This document shows positions 1 through 9,234 of a stretch of DNA of 64,000 nucleotides, piece by piece (positions within the stretch are counted from its first letter, which is position 1; each line of letters starts with the position of its first letter). The notes below the pieces were generated by a model, which did not search any database, was not told the origin of the DNA, and saw nothing but the letters and a program-made list of their open reading frames with translations. Position numbers and translations under genes: made by a program. This DNA is from Myxococcota bacterium (GTDB taxonomy: Bacteria > Myxococcota_A > Polyangia > Polyangiales > Houyiibacteriaceae), in NCBI GenBank assembly GCA_028284955.1, contig JANQQS010000130.1, positions 1 to 64,000 on the forward strand, written 5' to 3'.

Positions 1-15
1 AGCTCATCCAACAGG

Positions 16-61
16 TGTTACCCATGTCACCGGTTCGATCTGTTACCTATGTGCCCGGTTC
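16..61. repeat. Two 21-bp direct repeats, possible insertion-sequence end
   Basis: Positions 16-36 and 41-61 are near copies with a 25-bp period. Each begins TGTTACC, continues with an ATGT core and ends in CCGGTTC, and about 17 of 21 positions agree. Closely spaced terminal repeats starting TGTTACC are a habit of some insertion sequences such as the IS21 family, so this may be the tip of an element lying left of the window. No transposase gene is visible here, so the assignment is an inference. Confidence 0.35.
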
Positions 62-255
62 ATACCCCGCGGGGCCCCCCTCCCAACGCCGGCCGCGTAG
101 CGGCCGGCCCATCGCTACGCAACGGGGCCCCAGCAGTCCACCACTCACGTTGCCAGGTCACGTGCGTCCTGGCGGGGGAGCTTGGGTGAATCGGCGGGGT
201 CGTACCCCGACGAGAGGGTTTGGGTGCCAAACCCTTAGGCAAATTGATCGGGATG
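62..255. other. Gene-free GC-rich segment with three perfect hairpins
   Basis: No credible gene is present. Three perfect stem-loops are visible. The first, at 88-108, has a 9-bp stem and GTA loop. The second, at 195-209, has a 6-bp stem CGGGGT and CGT loop. The third, at 215-235, has a 9-bp stem AGGGTTTGG and GTG loop. The last two lie just past the stop codon of the minus-strand permease gene and could end its transcription, although neither is followed by a clear T run. The first may belong to the mobile-element remnant next to it. Confidence 0.4.
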
Positions 256-1017
256 CTAGATCTGTATCAGCTCCCACAGCAGCTTGGCGCTCGTGCCCAG
301 CGCGACGGTGAGCAATACCGGTCGCACGAACCGAGCGCCTCGACGCACGACGAGATCGGCACCGAAGCGCGCCCCCGCGAGCTGACCGAGGGCCATCGAC
401 GCGGCGACGATCCAAACGACCTTTCCTGCCATGACGAACATTCCGAGCGCCACCAGGTTGCTCGTCGCGTTGAAGATTTTCGTCTGACCGGTGGCTTGTC
501 GCAGATCGCGACCGAGCAATCCGGTGAGCGCGAAGACCCAGAATGTGCCGGTTCCCGGACCAAAAAACCCGTCGTAGAACCCAAGTAAAAACCCGAATAG
601 CGGATAAAAAGACGATCTCGACATTCGCGGAGGGGCAGGCTCAACGCCATACCGCGGTCGAACCAGCAAGAACAGCGCAAAGCCGATGAGTAGCGCAGGG
701 ACCATGGGCTTGAGCACCGCCGCGTCGAGGTAGCTGACTGACCATGCCCCGATCCCCGAACCTGCGATGGCAAACGCGATCCCCAGTCGGCATTCCTGCA
801 AGTCGGCCACGCCCGAGCGAACGTAGTGACGGGCCGCCGTCGTCGTACCAAAAATCGCCTGCGCCTTGTTGGTGCCGAATGCGCTGGCTGGATCCAGACC
901 GAAACCAAGAAGCAGGGGAACCGAGATCAGGCCTCCTCCGCCACCAATGGAGTCCACCGCGCCAGCCAGCAGCCCTCCCACGACAAAACTCGCGAGTTTC
1001 CACAGTTCGACTTCCAT
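256..1017 (-). CDS. TSUP family (TauE/SafE) membrane permease
   Basis: This 253-residue integral membrane protein has the two-repeat layout of the TauE/SafE (TSUP) family. Members move sulfite, sulfoacetate or other small organic anions across the inner membrane. The glycine-rich stretch VDSIGGGGGLIS (residues 21-32) opens the first half, and FGFLLGFYDGFFGPGTG (141-157) opens the second. GQTKIFNATSNLVAL (177-191) is also typical. The length matches the family, and the ATG at 1017 sits directly before the first membrane helix. It is divergent from the DUF924 gene across a 108-bp gap. The substrate cannot be told from sequence. Confidence 0.88.
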   Translation of the reverse strand: MEVELWKLASFVVGGLLAGAVDSIGGGGGLISVPLLLGFGLDPASAFGTNKAQAIFGTTTAARHYVRSGVADLQECRLGIAFAIAGSGIGAWSVSYLDAAVLKPMVPALLIGFALFLLVRPRYGVEPAPPRMSRSSFYPLFGFLLGFYDGFFGPGTGTFWVFALTGLLGRDLRQATGQTKIFNATSNLVALGMFVMAGKVVWIVAASMALGQLAGARFGADLVVRRGARFVRPVLLTVALGTSAKLLWELIQI

Positions 1018-1125
1018 CGCGGCCGAGCTCGTGCGCCTCCTCAGTCAACGCGCGCCATATCGGTGCCGCAGCGACACGCTGCACATGAGGTGTAGTGGAG
1101 CTAAGCTCGGCCGGAAAGGCGAATC

Positions 1126-1737
1126 ATGCAATCGTTCGAAAAGGCTATCAAAGAAATCCTTCATCTCTGGTTCGGAGATATCGGCGACGATGGCGTAGTC
1201 GCGCCCGACGTACGGGCCCGATGGTGGAAAAAAGACCCTGAGTTCGATGCGATGCTCCGAGATCGTTTCGGGGATTATCTTGTCGATGCGCGAAATGGAG
1301 CGCTCGACGAGTGGCTCGCCACGCCGCAGGGTACGCTCGCGCTCGTCGTTCTGCTCGATCAGTTCGGCAGAAACATTCATCGCAACACGCCGGAAATGTA
1401 TTCCGGCGATGGCAAGGCGGCCGCGATCGCGGAGCACGCTATCGACGCCGGCATCGACAGAGCACTCGGACCGATGGAGCGCGTATTTTTGTACATGCCG
1501 TTGATGCATTCGGAAGTGCTCGCGCATCAGGATCGATGCGTGGCGCAATTTCAGCAGCTCAGCGATGGGGCCCCCCCTCCGCTCGTCGAAACGCTGGCCA
1601 GCAACCTCGACTATGCGATCAGGCACCGCGATATCGTCGCGAAGTACGGTCGATTTCCACACCGAAACAACATTCTCGGGCGGACCTCGACCGAAGAGGA
1701 GCGGGAGTTTCTGAGCAAGCCTGGCTCTTCGTTTTGA
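1126..1737 (+). CDS. DUF924 family protein
   Basis: This 203-residue soluble, helical protein matches the DUF924 family, whose biochemical role is not established. Typical blocks are LHLWFGD near the N-terminus, RWWKKDPEFDAMLRDRF (residues 26-42) and LVVLLDQFGRNIHRNTP (about 75-91). Further blocks are VFLYMPLMHSE and a C-terminal YGRFPHRNNILGR motif. The ATG at 1126 follows a GGAAAGG Shine-Dalgarno-like sequence at good spacing. It stands alone between the divergent permease and the LysR gene. The family assignment is firm, but no function can be deduced from context. Confidence 0.88.
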   Translation: MQSFEKAIKEILHLWFGDIGDDGVVAPDVRARWWKKDPEFDAMLRDRFGDYLVDARNGALDEWLATPQGTLALVVLLDQFGRNIHRNTPEMYSGDGKAAAIAEHAIDAGIDRALGPMERVFLYMPLMHSEVLAHQDRCVAQFQQLSDGAPPPLVETLASNLDYAIRHRDIVAKYGRFPHRNNILGRTSTEEEREFLSKPGSSF

Positions 1738-1839
1738 AGGCCCGGTCTTCTTCGCGGATCGAAGGCGCCGCTCGAGTTGATTTGTGATACACCCTCGAAC
1801 TGACGAACCAATCTCTGGGAATCGATCACCGGGACATTG

Positions 1840-2751
1840 ATGGAACGCGCGCGACGTCTTACTCAGCTTTGGAACTGGCTCCCCGCTTTCCGTGCGGTCG
1901 CGGAAACTGAGCACCTGCCGAGGGCCTCAGAGTCGTTGCACGTGAGCCCTTCCGCGCTTTCGCGAACCATTCGGTTGCTCGAATCCGAGGTCGGGCAGCC
2001 ACTCTTCGATCGCGTCGGGCGGAGCCTGGTGCTCAACGCAGCCGGTGAACGTTTTCTCTCCGCGATTCGCGACTCGATGCGCATCGTGCATACCGGTCTG
2101 GAGGAGCTCGAGCGCGCCCAACACGTGGGACCAGCGTTCATTTCCGTTTCAGAGACGTTCGCCCCGGTGTTTGTTTTGCCCGCCCTCGACGCGTTGCGAA
2201 GCCATTTTCCTTTGGTCACGCCCATCCTAAGCACGCTTGCCGGACAAGAAGCCATCTCCGCGCTCAAACGCGGCGTCGTCGACCTTGCGGTGCTCGACGG
2301 AGCCACCGCAGATCCCGCCGTTCACATCGACGCCATCGCCACGCTGAAGCACGACGTTTGCGTTGCCCCAGATCATCCGCTCGTGGGCAGCACACCGGCT
2401 ATCGACGACCTGGCGCTCGAACCCTTTGTCTGTCCCATCGCAGACGAACATGGGATCACCCCCGATCACTGGCCCTCGGACCAGCCGCGACGCGTGGTGA
2501 TGCGCGTGGAACATCGACAAATCGCCATCGATGCCTGCCGGCAAAGCGGGCTGCTGGTGGTGTTGCCTCGCAAGGTTGCTCGCTATCACGGCCTTGTGCC
2601 GCTCGATGTACCCGGAGTCGGCGAATCTACCTTGTCGGTGGCACGACGAACCACGCTTGGCACAGCCGGCCGCGCGGAAATCATTGCTGCCGAAATCCAG
2701 CGCTCGGCAGCGCGGGTAACAGACCGCGAGGAGATTTCAGACCCAAGCTAA
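1840..2751 (+). CDS. LysR-type transcriptional regulator
   Basis: This is a regulator of about 303 residues. The N-terminal winged helix-turn-helix contains LTQLWNWLPAFRAVAE and SESLHVSPSALSRTIRLLE, followed by the usual RVGRSLVLNAAGERFL wing. A periplasmic-binding-like effector domain fills the rest. An ATG at 1840 is preceded in frame by a TTG at 1837, and the ATG is preferred. Its stop codon overlaps that of the convergent amidohydrolase gene by a few bases. LysR proteins often control a neighbour, but the amidohydrolase is convergent rather than divergent, so the target is unknown. Confidence 0.9.
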   Translation: MERARRLTQLWNWLPAFRAVAETEHLPRASESLHVSPSALSRTIRLLESEVGQPLFDRVGRSLVLNAAGERFLSAIRDSMRIVHTGLEELERAQHVGPAFISVSETFAPVFVLPALDALRSHFPLVTPILSTLAGQEAISALKRGVVDLAVLDGATADPAVHIDAIATLKHDVCVAPDHPLVGSTPAIDDLALEPFVCPIADEHGITPDHWPSDQPRRVVMRVEHRQIAIDACRQSGLLVVLPRKVARYHGLVPLDVPGVGESTLSVARRTTLGTAGRAEIIAAEIQRSAARVTDREEISDPS

Positions 2752-4247
2752 CCCGCAAGACGAACCAACCGTTCGCCCGCCTCCTCACGCGCTTCCCGAT
2801 ACTCCGACGAACCAGTAATGCTCTCGCAAAACGCGCCGGCTCTCCCAATCTCCTGACCAGCCACGTACATCGCGTGAATCGCTGCGGTTGCGTTTGCGCG
2901 TACGAAGATCGAACCCGGATCGGTCGCCGGCCAAATGTTGGGATGGTTCGTGTCCCACACGACTACGTTTGCAAGCGCCCCTGGCTCAATCACGCCCGCA
3001 ACGAACGCGGGATGAAGGCGTCCGGGAACGTCGAGCACTTTTGCCAAGAGTGCCTCCGCCGAGAACTGATTCGTTTGCTCGGTGCGCAATCGCCAGGCCG
3101 ACCGCGCCGACTTCACATCAGGCGTCGCAAAAAACTTCTGATACGCGTCCGACCACGGAACTTGAGAGGCTCCGTATCCGTTCAACGTTCGCAGTTCCTT
3201 GAGCAGGTTCATCGAGTCGTTGCTGGCTGCGCAGTCCGTCGCCACAACCCATGGAATCCTGGCTTGCACCCAGCGATGTACCGGCGCGGGAAAGGCAAAT
3301 ACCATTTGCGAGTGAGGACAGCTCACGAGCGTGCTTCGTGCATCGAGCAGTTCGAGATCGCTCTGCGAGCAAAATAGAGCGTGCGCAAACAGCATCGAAG
3401 GCGGACGATCCAGCACATCGAGCGAGCGCAGCCACGTGACCGGAGAAACGCCATATTGCTCCAGCGAGTGCTCGTATTCTTCAATCGACTGACTGAGATG
3501 CATATGCAGCGGCAAATGAAGTCGCTCCGCCACATCGCCGGCCCGGCGGAATAGATCGGCGCTCACCGTATCTGTCGCGTGCGGGCCGACCGCCGAAAAA
3601 ACTCCTTGATTTGCCAAGCTCGAATCTCGAGCAATCGTTTCGGTGGCTTCGAGCTGATCCTCCCACGCCTGCCTCCCCGGCCCGGCTTGGTCCTGGAGAG
3701 TCGGCGCGACCACCCCGCAAAGCCCGACATCACGAAGCGCATCACAAATCGCAAGGCCGGAGTAGTAGTGGTCCCAAACGAGACCGACTCCGCTGAGGAG
3801 ACTTTCGTACGCGCCCATCCGAGCGAACGCTCGGACGTCCGGAGCGGTGATTCTTTCTTCAAAATGGAAAAAAAAGTCTTCCACCAACGAGTGTCTTGCG
3901 TCACCAGGGTCGACGCCTCGAAGCGCGACCAGCGCGAGATGGGTATGGGCGTTGACGAACGCCGGAGTCAGCAATCGCGATCCGAAATCGATCACGTGAC
4001 CGGGCAGCGTCCGAATCAACTCCGAGTACGCAGCGCTGTCAGACCTGCGAGCGTCGTCGGACCCAGGAACGTTGTCGGACCCAGGAACGTTGTCGGACCC
4101 AGGAACGTTGTCGAGCTCATGAACCGCACGAATCGAGGGACCCGCAATCTCGATGGCGGCGGGCCGAACTTGGATAGCGCCCTGCGAGTCGGGCAGCATG
4201 ACTGAACGAGACGCGAGTATCTGGCGCTCCACTGGAGACGCGCTCAA
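2748..4247 (-). CDS. Amidohydrolase superfamily protein (deaminase/chlorohydrolase-like)
   Basis: This metal-dependent hydrolase has about 499 residues and the cytosine deaminase/chlorohydrolase fold. The metal ligands are retained: NAHTHL early in the barrel, HMHLSQS in the middle, FAHALF, and the aspartate in VVATDCAASND. Members deaminate or dechlorinate heterocycles, but the substrate here is unknown. It is the last gene of aroF-lgt-amidohydrolase. A TTG at 4247 overlaps the lgt stop as TTGA and has a GGGGAG seven bases upstream; a GTG at 4232 is the alternative. A six-residue unit, DNVPGS, is repeated three times between the N-terminal strand and the metal site. Confidence 0.82.
   Translation of the reverse strand: MSASPVERQILASRSVMLPDSQGAIQVRPAAIEIAGPSIRAVHELDNVPGSDNVPGSDNVPGSDDARRSDSAAYSELIRTLPGHVIDFGSRLLTPAFVNAHTHLALVALRGVDPGDARHSLVEDFFFHFEERITAPDVRAFARMGAYESLLSGVGLVWDHYYSGLAICDALRDVGLCGVVAPTLQDQAGPGRQAWEDQLEATETIARDSSLANQGVFSAVGPHATDTVSADLFRRAGDVAERLHLPLHMHLSQSIEEYEHSLEQYGVSPVTWLRSLDVLDRPPSMLFAHALFCSQSDLELLDARSTLVSCPHSQMVFAFPAPVHRWVQARIPWVVATDCAASNDSMNLLKELRTLNGYGASQVPWSDAYQKFFATPDVKSARSAWRLRTEQTNQFSAEALLAKVLDVPGRLHPAFVAGVIEPGALANVVVWDTNHPNIWPATDPGSIFVRANATAAIHAMYVAGQEIGRAGAFCESITGSSEYREAREEAGERLVRLAG
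4056..4109. repeat. 18-bp in-frame tandem repeat, three units
   Basis: Three exact copies of an 18-bp unit run at 4056-4073, 4074-4091 and 4092-4109. Read on the minus strand they encode DNVPGS three times in the N-terminal part of the amidohydrolase. The copies are identical at DNA level, which points to recent expansion by slippage or recombination rather than ancient protein structure. Confidence 0.95.
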
Positions 4248-5026
4248 GCGTGGGCTCCCCGCACACCTCCTGCAGCCCGCTGACGCCACAACAGCGCGGC
4301 GCAGACCAGGACAATGGGGAGGCTAAGCCACTGCCCCATCGTCAGCGGCACGGTCGCGTTGAGTACCTGGTACTCCTTGACGTATTCGACCAGAAACCGG
4401 CCGCTAAAGTATAGGAGCAGCAACCAGTAGAGGGCGGCCCCGGGAGGCATCTGCTCCCTTCGTCGATGCATCCACACCGCGACGCCGATCAACAAAAAGC
4501 CCGCAAACGCCTCATAAAGCTGCGACGGATGCCGCGGCTCAGCAAGACCCCGATAGGCGAACACCACACCCCACGGCAAATCGGTCGGTCGACCAAAGAT
4601 CTCCGAGTTGAAAAAATTCCCGATACGCACCCATGGAAAAAGCCATACCGCGGCCACCATCACCGCATCGGCGTAGCGAAGAAACGGCGCGCCGTGTTTG
4701 CGACAAAAGATCCAGAGCGCGACGATGACCCCCACGCCGCCACCGTGACTCGCAAGACCGACCCCGATTTCAATGATGCGTCGGGGGTTGTCGATAAACG
4801 AGCGCGGCTCGTAGAACACCAGATGCAGCAAATGCGCGCCGATGATCATCCCCACGGGAAGCCACAACCCGAGCGCGCTCGCATGTTTCTCGGGCAGGTC
4901 TCGGTCGCGAAAACTGCGCTCCATGCGCGAAATCGCGAGCAACAAGCCAATCACGAAACACAGGCCGTACCAGCGGATTTCAATCGGCCCGAACTTGAAC
5001 AGCGTAGGGTCGAGATCCCAAATCAC
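4244..5026 (-). CDS. lgt: Prolipoprotein diacylglyceryl transferase
   Basis: Lgt transfers diacylglycerol from phosphatidylglycerol to the lipobox cysteine of prelipoproteins, the first step of lipoprotein maturation in the inner membrane. The 260-residue protein has the expected membrane segments. It carries the HGG motif (His94 in ASHGGG), the signature RIGNFFNSEIFG (134-145) and RHPSQLYEA (165-173). Its ATG overlaps the aroF stop as ATGA, and its TGA overlaps the downstream amidohydrolase start, so the three genes are probably translationally coupled. The many predicted lipoproteins in this window would be its substrates. Confidence 0.96.
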   Translation of the reverse strand: MIWDLDPTLFKFGPIEIRWYGLCFVIGLLLAISRMERSFRDRDLPEKHASALGLWLPVGMIIGAHLLHLVFYEPRSFIDNPRRIIEIGVGLASHGGGVGVIVALWIFCRKHGAPFLRYADAVMVAAVWLFPWVRIGNFFNSEIFGRPTDLPWGVVFAYRGLAEPRHPSQLYEAFAGFLLIGVAVWMHRRREQMPPGAALYWLLLLYFSGRFLVEYVKEYQVLNATVPLTMGQWLSLPIVLVCAALLWRQRAAGGVRGAHA

Positions 5027-6387
5027 GATTGGCGCCCGTTCATCGAACGGACGTGTCGTGCAACCAGCATCGCGAGCTCAAGCGCCTGTTCGCAATTCAG
5101 CCGGGGGTCGACCCGGGAGCGATAGGCTTGCCGCAAGCCTTCTTCGTCGAGCCCCCGCGCGCCGCCGAGACACTCGGTCACGTTTTCTCCCGTCAATTCC
5201 AGATGCACGCCGCCGAGACGCGAGCCCATCTGCTGGTGAATCTCAAACGCTTGCTCGAGTTCGCTGAGAATATTGTCAAACCGGCGCGTCTTGATTCCGT
5301 CGGCGGTCGTTTCGGTGTTTCCGTGCATCGGGTCGGCGCAAAAGAGCACGGTCTTGCCCGTCTTGCGCACCGCTTCGATCAGCCCCGGCAACTCCTTCGC
5401 GATGTTCTTCGCGCCCAACCGATGAATGAATACAAAGCGCCCCGGCTCATCGTCCGGATGCAGCACGTCGAGAAGCTCTTTGACCCATTCCGGGCTTGAG
5501 CCAGGCCCCACTTTCACTCCAATGGGATTGCGAACACCCCGAAAGAACTCTACATGGGCGCCGTCGAGGGCCGCGGTGCGCTTGCCGATCCACGGCAGGT
5601 GCGTGGAGAGATTGTACCAGCCGTCCCGCCGCGGAACGGCTCGAGTCTGGGCTTGCTCGTAGGGTAACGAGAGCCCTTCGTGGCTGGTGTAGAAGTCGAC
5701 GCGCCGCAGCTTCGACACGTCATGACCGATCACCGCCTCGGTAAACGAGACCGATTCGCGGATCGAGTCGACGATTTGCTTGTATTCGCTTCCGTTGCGC
5801 GCGTGGTCGGCAAACGACAAATCCCAATACTCGGGGTGGTGCAGGTCAGCGAAACCGCCATCGGCGAGCGCCCTCAGAAAATTGAGAGTGAGCGCCGCGC
5901 GTTCGTAGCCCTTCAAGATGAGCGCCGGGTCCGGGGTTCGCTCCTCGCGGGTAAACCCCGACCGATTGACAAGGTCGCCCCGATAACTGGGCAATGTGAC
6001 GCCTTCGCGGCTCTCGGTGTTTGCGGATCGCGGCTTGGCGTACTGCCCGGCAATGCGCCCCACCCGAACCACGGGCTTGCGGGTTGCATGCACGAGCACG
6101 AGACTCATCTGCAGCAACACTTTGAACTTTCCCGCGATCTCGTTCGGCCCGCACTCGTCAAAGCTTTCCGCGCAATCGCCTCCTTGAAGCAAGAACGCGT
6201 CGCCTCGTGCCGCCGCGGCGAGTCGACTCTTGAGGGCTTCGACCTCCCATGACGTCACGAGCGGAGGCAGGGATGCCATTTCGCGAAGCACGGCTGCGAG
6301 CGCTTCCTGGTCTGGATACACGACATCTTGGGTGGCGATTTTGTCGCGCCAAGATTCCGGGCTCCAGCCCTCGTGGCGATTCGCCAT
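5023..6387 (-). CDS. aroF: Class II 3-deoxy-7-phosphoheptulonate synthase
   Basis: This enzyme joins phosphoenolpyruvate and erythrose 4-phosphate in the first step of the shikimate pathway. It belongs to the class II (plant/Mycobacterium/Helicobacter) type. Hallmarks are LLQGGDCAESFDE, carrying the metal-binding cysteine, VRVGRIAGQYAKPRS, and HLPWIGKRTA. The ATG at 6387 gives a start (MANRHEGWSPESW) that resembles class II enzymes and a normal length of about 454 residues. Reading remains open upstream to an ATG at 6486 and beyond, which would add a Ser/His-rich low-complexity leader. The gene opens the aroF-lgt-amidohydrolase operon. Confidence 0.93.
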   Translation of the reverse strand: MANRHEGWSPESWRDKIATQDVVYPDQEALAAVLREMASLPPLVTSWEVEALKSRLAAAARGDAFLLQGGDCAESFDECGPNEIAGKFKVLLQMSLVLVHATRKPVVRVGRIAGQYAKPRSANTESREGVTLPSYRGDLVNRSGFTREERTPDPALILKGYERAALTLNFLRALADGGFADLHHPEYWDLSFADHARNGSEYKQIVDSIRESVSFTEAVIGHDVSKLRRVDFYTSHEGLSLPYEQAQTRAVPRRDGWYNLSTHLPWIGKRTAALDGAHVEFFRGVRNPIGVKVGPGSSPEWVKELLDVLHPDDEPGRFVFIHRLGAKNIAKELPGLIEAVRKTGKTVLFCADPMHGNTETTADGIKTRRFDNILSELEQAFEIHQQMGSRLGGVHLELTGENVTECLGGARGLDEEGLRQAYRSRVDPRLNCEQALELAMLVARHVRSMNGRQS

Positions 6388-6692
6388 CGCAGAAGGGGTC
6401 GACCCTTCTGACGGCCGGGACGAGGTTGATGGATGGGATGAGGCCGATGAATGGGAAGAAGCGTCAAGCGGTGCCCGGGATTCCATGTTCGGAGGGTACG
6501 CCGCTTTGCCGCGACGGCAAGTCGACAAGGAGCGGCAATCTTGTGAAGATATTGCGGATTTGCGCCATTCGGCCGCTATCTCTGGCTGCTCGGCGCATCT
6601 CTTCGGCTTCCCTGCAAAGCCGGAAGCAACCATGAATGCTACGATAGACGCGAGCGCCCTCGAGCGACCTCAACGTTTCCCACGCGTGAGGC

Positions 6693-8459
6693 ATGACGTC
6701 ACCACCGCATAGGAACAGTGCCGCGGAGCAAGCCCACGCCCCCGAAGATGATGCGGGCCCATCCGCGCACGATGCGCGCACCCCCGCCGGGGATGTTCTG
6801 TCCGCAGCGAGAGAAGCCGCGGCGAGAGACGCTGCAGCGAGAGACGCTGCAGCGAGAGACTACGACGCGCAGGAACACGACGCCGGCGCAACCCAGCAAC
6901 GCTTCATCGGTCGCGTCATCGACGATCGCTATCGGATCGACCAGGCGCTCGCCGAAGGCGGCATGGGCGCAGTGTTCATCGCCGAACATCTCAAGCTGCA
7001 CAAGACCGTCGCGCTCAAAGTGATTCTGCCAGAGTTCGTGGGCAACGACGAGATCGCGGCGCGCTTCGCCCGGGAAGCCATGGCCAGCGCCCAAATCGAT
7101 CACCCGAACGTGGCGAGCGCGCTGGACTACGGGGCGCTCCCCGAGGGCGGCGCCTATTTGGTCATGCAGTGGGTGCAGGGGCGGAGTCTTCAAGAATGGG
7201 TCGACGAGCGCGGGCCGATTCCTTGGCAGATGGCGTGCGATATCGGCAGCCAGGTTGCCGATGCGCTCGCCGCGGCGCACGCCAAAGGCATCGTTCATCG
7301 CGATCTGAAACCGGACAATATTCTCATCGAAGACCGCGACGGCGGCCCCTTGGTGAAGGTACTCGATTTCGGAATCGCTCGGCTCGCCCAAGAGCCGGCC
7401 GCTCCCGCCCGCGCGCCGCGAACTTCGCTTACGCAGGTCGGCACAGTGATGGGGACGATCGGCTACATGGCGCCCGAGCAGGCCATGGGAGAGGCGGTCG
7501 ATCCTCGCGCTGATCTTTACGCGCTCGGCATCATCATGTGGGAGCAGATCGCGGGGCGGCAGCTGTTTACGGGCGAGAGCTTGTCGGCCGTAGTGACCGA
7601 ACAGCTCACGGGGCCGCTTCCCAAACTTCGCGCGGCCACCGGCAACGCGAAAATCCCCGCGCGGCTCGACACGCTGGTGCGCAGTCTGCTTGCCAAATCA
7701 GCCGGGGAACGACCTGAGCACGCGGCAGCGGTACGCGATGAACTGCGCGCCATTCGAGCCACCGCCGACGACCAGACGGGCTCGTCGCCCACCGAGCTGC
7801 TGACCCAGCTGGCCAGCTCGACCTGGACGGGCGCGTTTGCCACCGCGCGCACCGAACTTTCGCATACCCTCACCGCGGCGCGAGAACGCATTTCGCCGGC
7901 CCTCGGCTGGACCTTGGTGTTTTGCGGCGTGCTGACGGTGTCTATTGGACTCGCCATTTCGGCGTGGATGCTGCCAAACGCACCCGTGGTGCTCGAAAAA
8001 GACAACCAGCCCAAGGCTCCGCGCGCGTTGTCGCAGACGTCTCCCGAGCAAGCCGAACCACCGAAGAGCAACCGCCCAACCATTGCCGCGACGCCGAAAG
8101 AGCCCGTCCGGGTAGCCCCCAAACCACCGCTCGACGTGCGCCGCCACACCCGCATGATGCTCACCGCGAGACGAAGCTCCGCGCGAAAAAACGCGGCCCG
8201 TCGGTTGCTCGCCCATCGACCGCGTAGTCAGGTGCCAGCGTACGCGCTCGCGGTCGCTCGGCTCGAGCTCGGGCGGGGGTGCCGCAAGAAACAAAACGCA
8301 ATCGCGGCCATCGCCCGGGCCGGCAACCGGGCCGCCCTCCCTGCGCTGCGGCGCATCGATCGCACGCCGCGCCGGGGCTGCGGTTTGCTCAAGCTCAAAG
8401 ACTGCTACGCATGCCTCCGAGGAGACGTCGCCGAGGCGATCGGCGCGCTCAAAAAATAG
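6693..8459 (+). CDS. Membrane-anchored serine/threonine protein kinase
   Basis: This 588-residue Hanks-type kinase follows a low-complexity Ala/Arg/Asp-rich leader. The glycine loop AEGGMGAVF lies near 87-95, the ATP lysine is Lys109 (VALKV), the catalytic loop is HRDLKPDN (202-209) and DFG is at 225-227. All catalytic residues are present. A single membrane helix at about 402-424 separates the cytoplasmic kinase from a basic C-terminal part with four cysteines, presumably periplasmic. Leader residues 37-56 come from a 15-bp tandem repeat. It is divergent from aroF. The partner proteins are unknown; such kinases are abundant in Myxococcota. Confidence 0.93.
   Translation: MTSPPHRNSAAEQAHAPEDDAGPSAHDARTPAGDVLSAAREAAARDAAARDAAARDYDAQEHDAGATQQRFIGRVIDDRYRIDQALAEGGMGAVFIAEHLKLHKTVALKVILPEFVGNDEIAARFAREAMASAQIDHPNVASALDYGALPEGGAYLVMQWVQGRSLQEWVDERGPIPWQMACDIGSQVADALAAAHAKGIVHRDLKPDNILIEDRDGGPLVKVLDFGIARLAQEPAAPARAPRTSLTQVGTVMGTIGYMAPEQAMGEAVDPRADLYALGIIMWEQIAGRQLFTGESLSAVVTEQLTGPLPKLRAATGNAKIPARLDTLVRSLLAKSAGERPEHAAAVRDELRAIRATADDQTGSSPTELLTQLASSTWTGAFATARTELSHTLTAARERISPALGWTLVFCGVLTVSIGLAISAWMLPNAPVVLEKDNQPKAPRALSQTSPEQAEPPKSNRPTIAATPKEPVRVAPKPPLDVRRHTRMMLTARRSSARKNAARRLLAHRPRSQVPAYALAVARLELGRGCRKKQNAIAAIARAGNRAALPALRRIDRTPRRGCGLLKLKDCYACLRGDVAEAIGALKK
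6801..6860. repeat. 15-bp in-frame tandem repeat, four units
   Basis: Four consecutive 15-bp units occur at 6801, 6816, 6831 and 6846. The last two are identical and the first two are diverged. They encode an alanine/arginine repeat of the AARDA type in the leader of the kinase, ahead of its catalytic domain. Confidence 0.9.
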
Positions 8460-8466
8460 ACTAGCC

Positions 8467-8486
8467 AGGGAAGCGATTCCTTCCCT
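8467..8486 (+). terminator. Hairpin after the kinase gene
   Basis: A perfect 7-bp stem (AGGGAAG paired with CTTCCCT) with a 6-base loop begins seven bases after the kinase stop codon. There is no clear T run after it, so it is a weak terminator candidate. Confidence 0.35.
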
Positions 8487-8607
8487 CGAGGCTCGGAGCA
8501 GAGGACAGTTCACCCCAATTTGGGAGTCACGCCCTGCCGATCACGCAGCGAAATCGGGTCGGCCAACGGGCACATTATTTGCTCGCTACCGGAGCATGGA
8601 GGAAGGC

Positions 8608-9165
8608 ATGTACGGTCGAACGATTGCTCGCGCCGGGATGATCGCAGCCATCGGCGTGGCAGGATGCGCGTCTCAGGTTTCGGAACCTGGCTTGGAAACC
8701 CAAGCCAAACAGAGTCAGCCAGATGGCAACTACACCCTGATAATGACGTGTAAGGGGAAAACACCGGAAAGCCTCCGCAATCACAACTACCAATTTTTCA
8801 CCACTCGAGTCGAACTCGACGAAACGAACAAGAAGATTCGAGCCAAGATGTTCAGCTACATCGACATCATTAACGGAACCGCACTCAACGGGAGAGGCCT
8901 CTACGACGTCACATTCGCCTACGGAAGCAAAGTCACTGAAGGAACGAACTTCATGTTCAACGACCTCGAGTTCGACTCGCAGAAGATTTCGCTAGCAATA
9001 GAAGCCGACAATGCCAGCATCAAAAAGACCGTAGTCCAAATAGATACTTCGACCAAAGTGCGTCCGAATCGCGTCGATATCAACAAATCCAGCGCAAGTC
9101 TCTGGCTGGATGACGCCGTTACTCCCGTTTGGACGCACTCGGGTTGTACCAGACAGAAGAGCTGA
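8608..9165 (+). CDS. Putative lipoprotein of unknown function
   Basis: This is a secreted protein of about 185 residues. The ATG at 8608 follows a strong GGAGGAAGG sequence and gives MYGRTIARAGMIAAIG, a short signal peptide ending in the lipobox VAGC. An in-frame ATG at 8596 lies upstream but carries the ribosome site inside the reading frame. The mature protein is polar and beta-rich with no recognised domain. It has two cysteines, in MTCKG and SGCTR, that could pair. Its codons use more A and T than neighbouring genes, so it may be a later acquisition. I do not recognise the family. Confidence 0.7.
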   Translation: MYGRTIARAGMIAAIGVAGCASQVSEPGLETQAKQSQPDGNYTLIMTCKGKTPESLRNHNYQFFTTRVELDETNKKIRAKMFSYIDIINGTALNGRGLYDVTFAYGSKVTEGTNFMFNDLEFDSQKISLAIEADNASIKKTVVQIDTSTKVRPNRVDINKSSASLWLDDAVTPVWTHSGCTRQKS

Positions 9166-9234
9166 CACGACATCTGGACGCCATACGGAGCACCTCGCAA
9201 ACGGCCCGCGAATGTGCGAGACAGTGCCGTTTGC

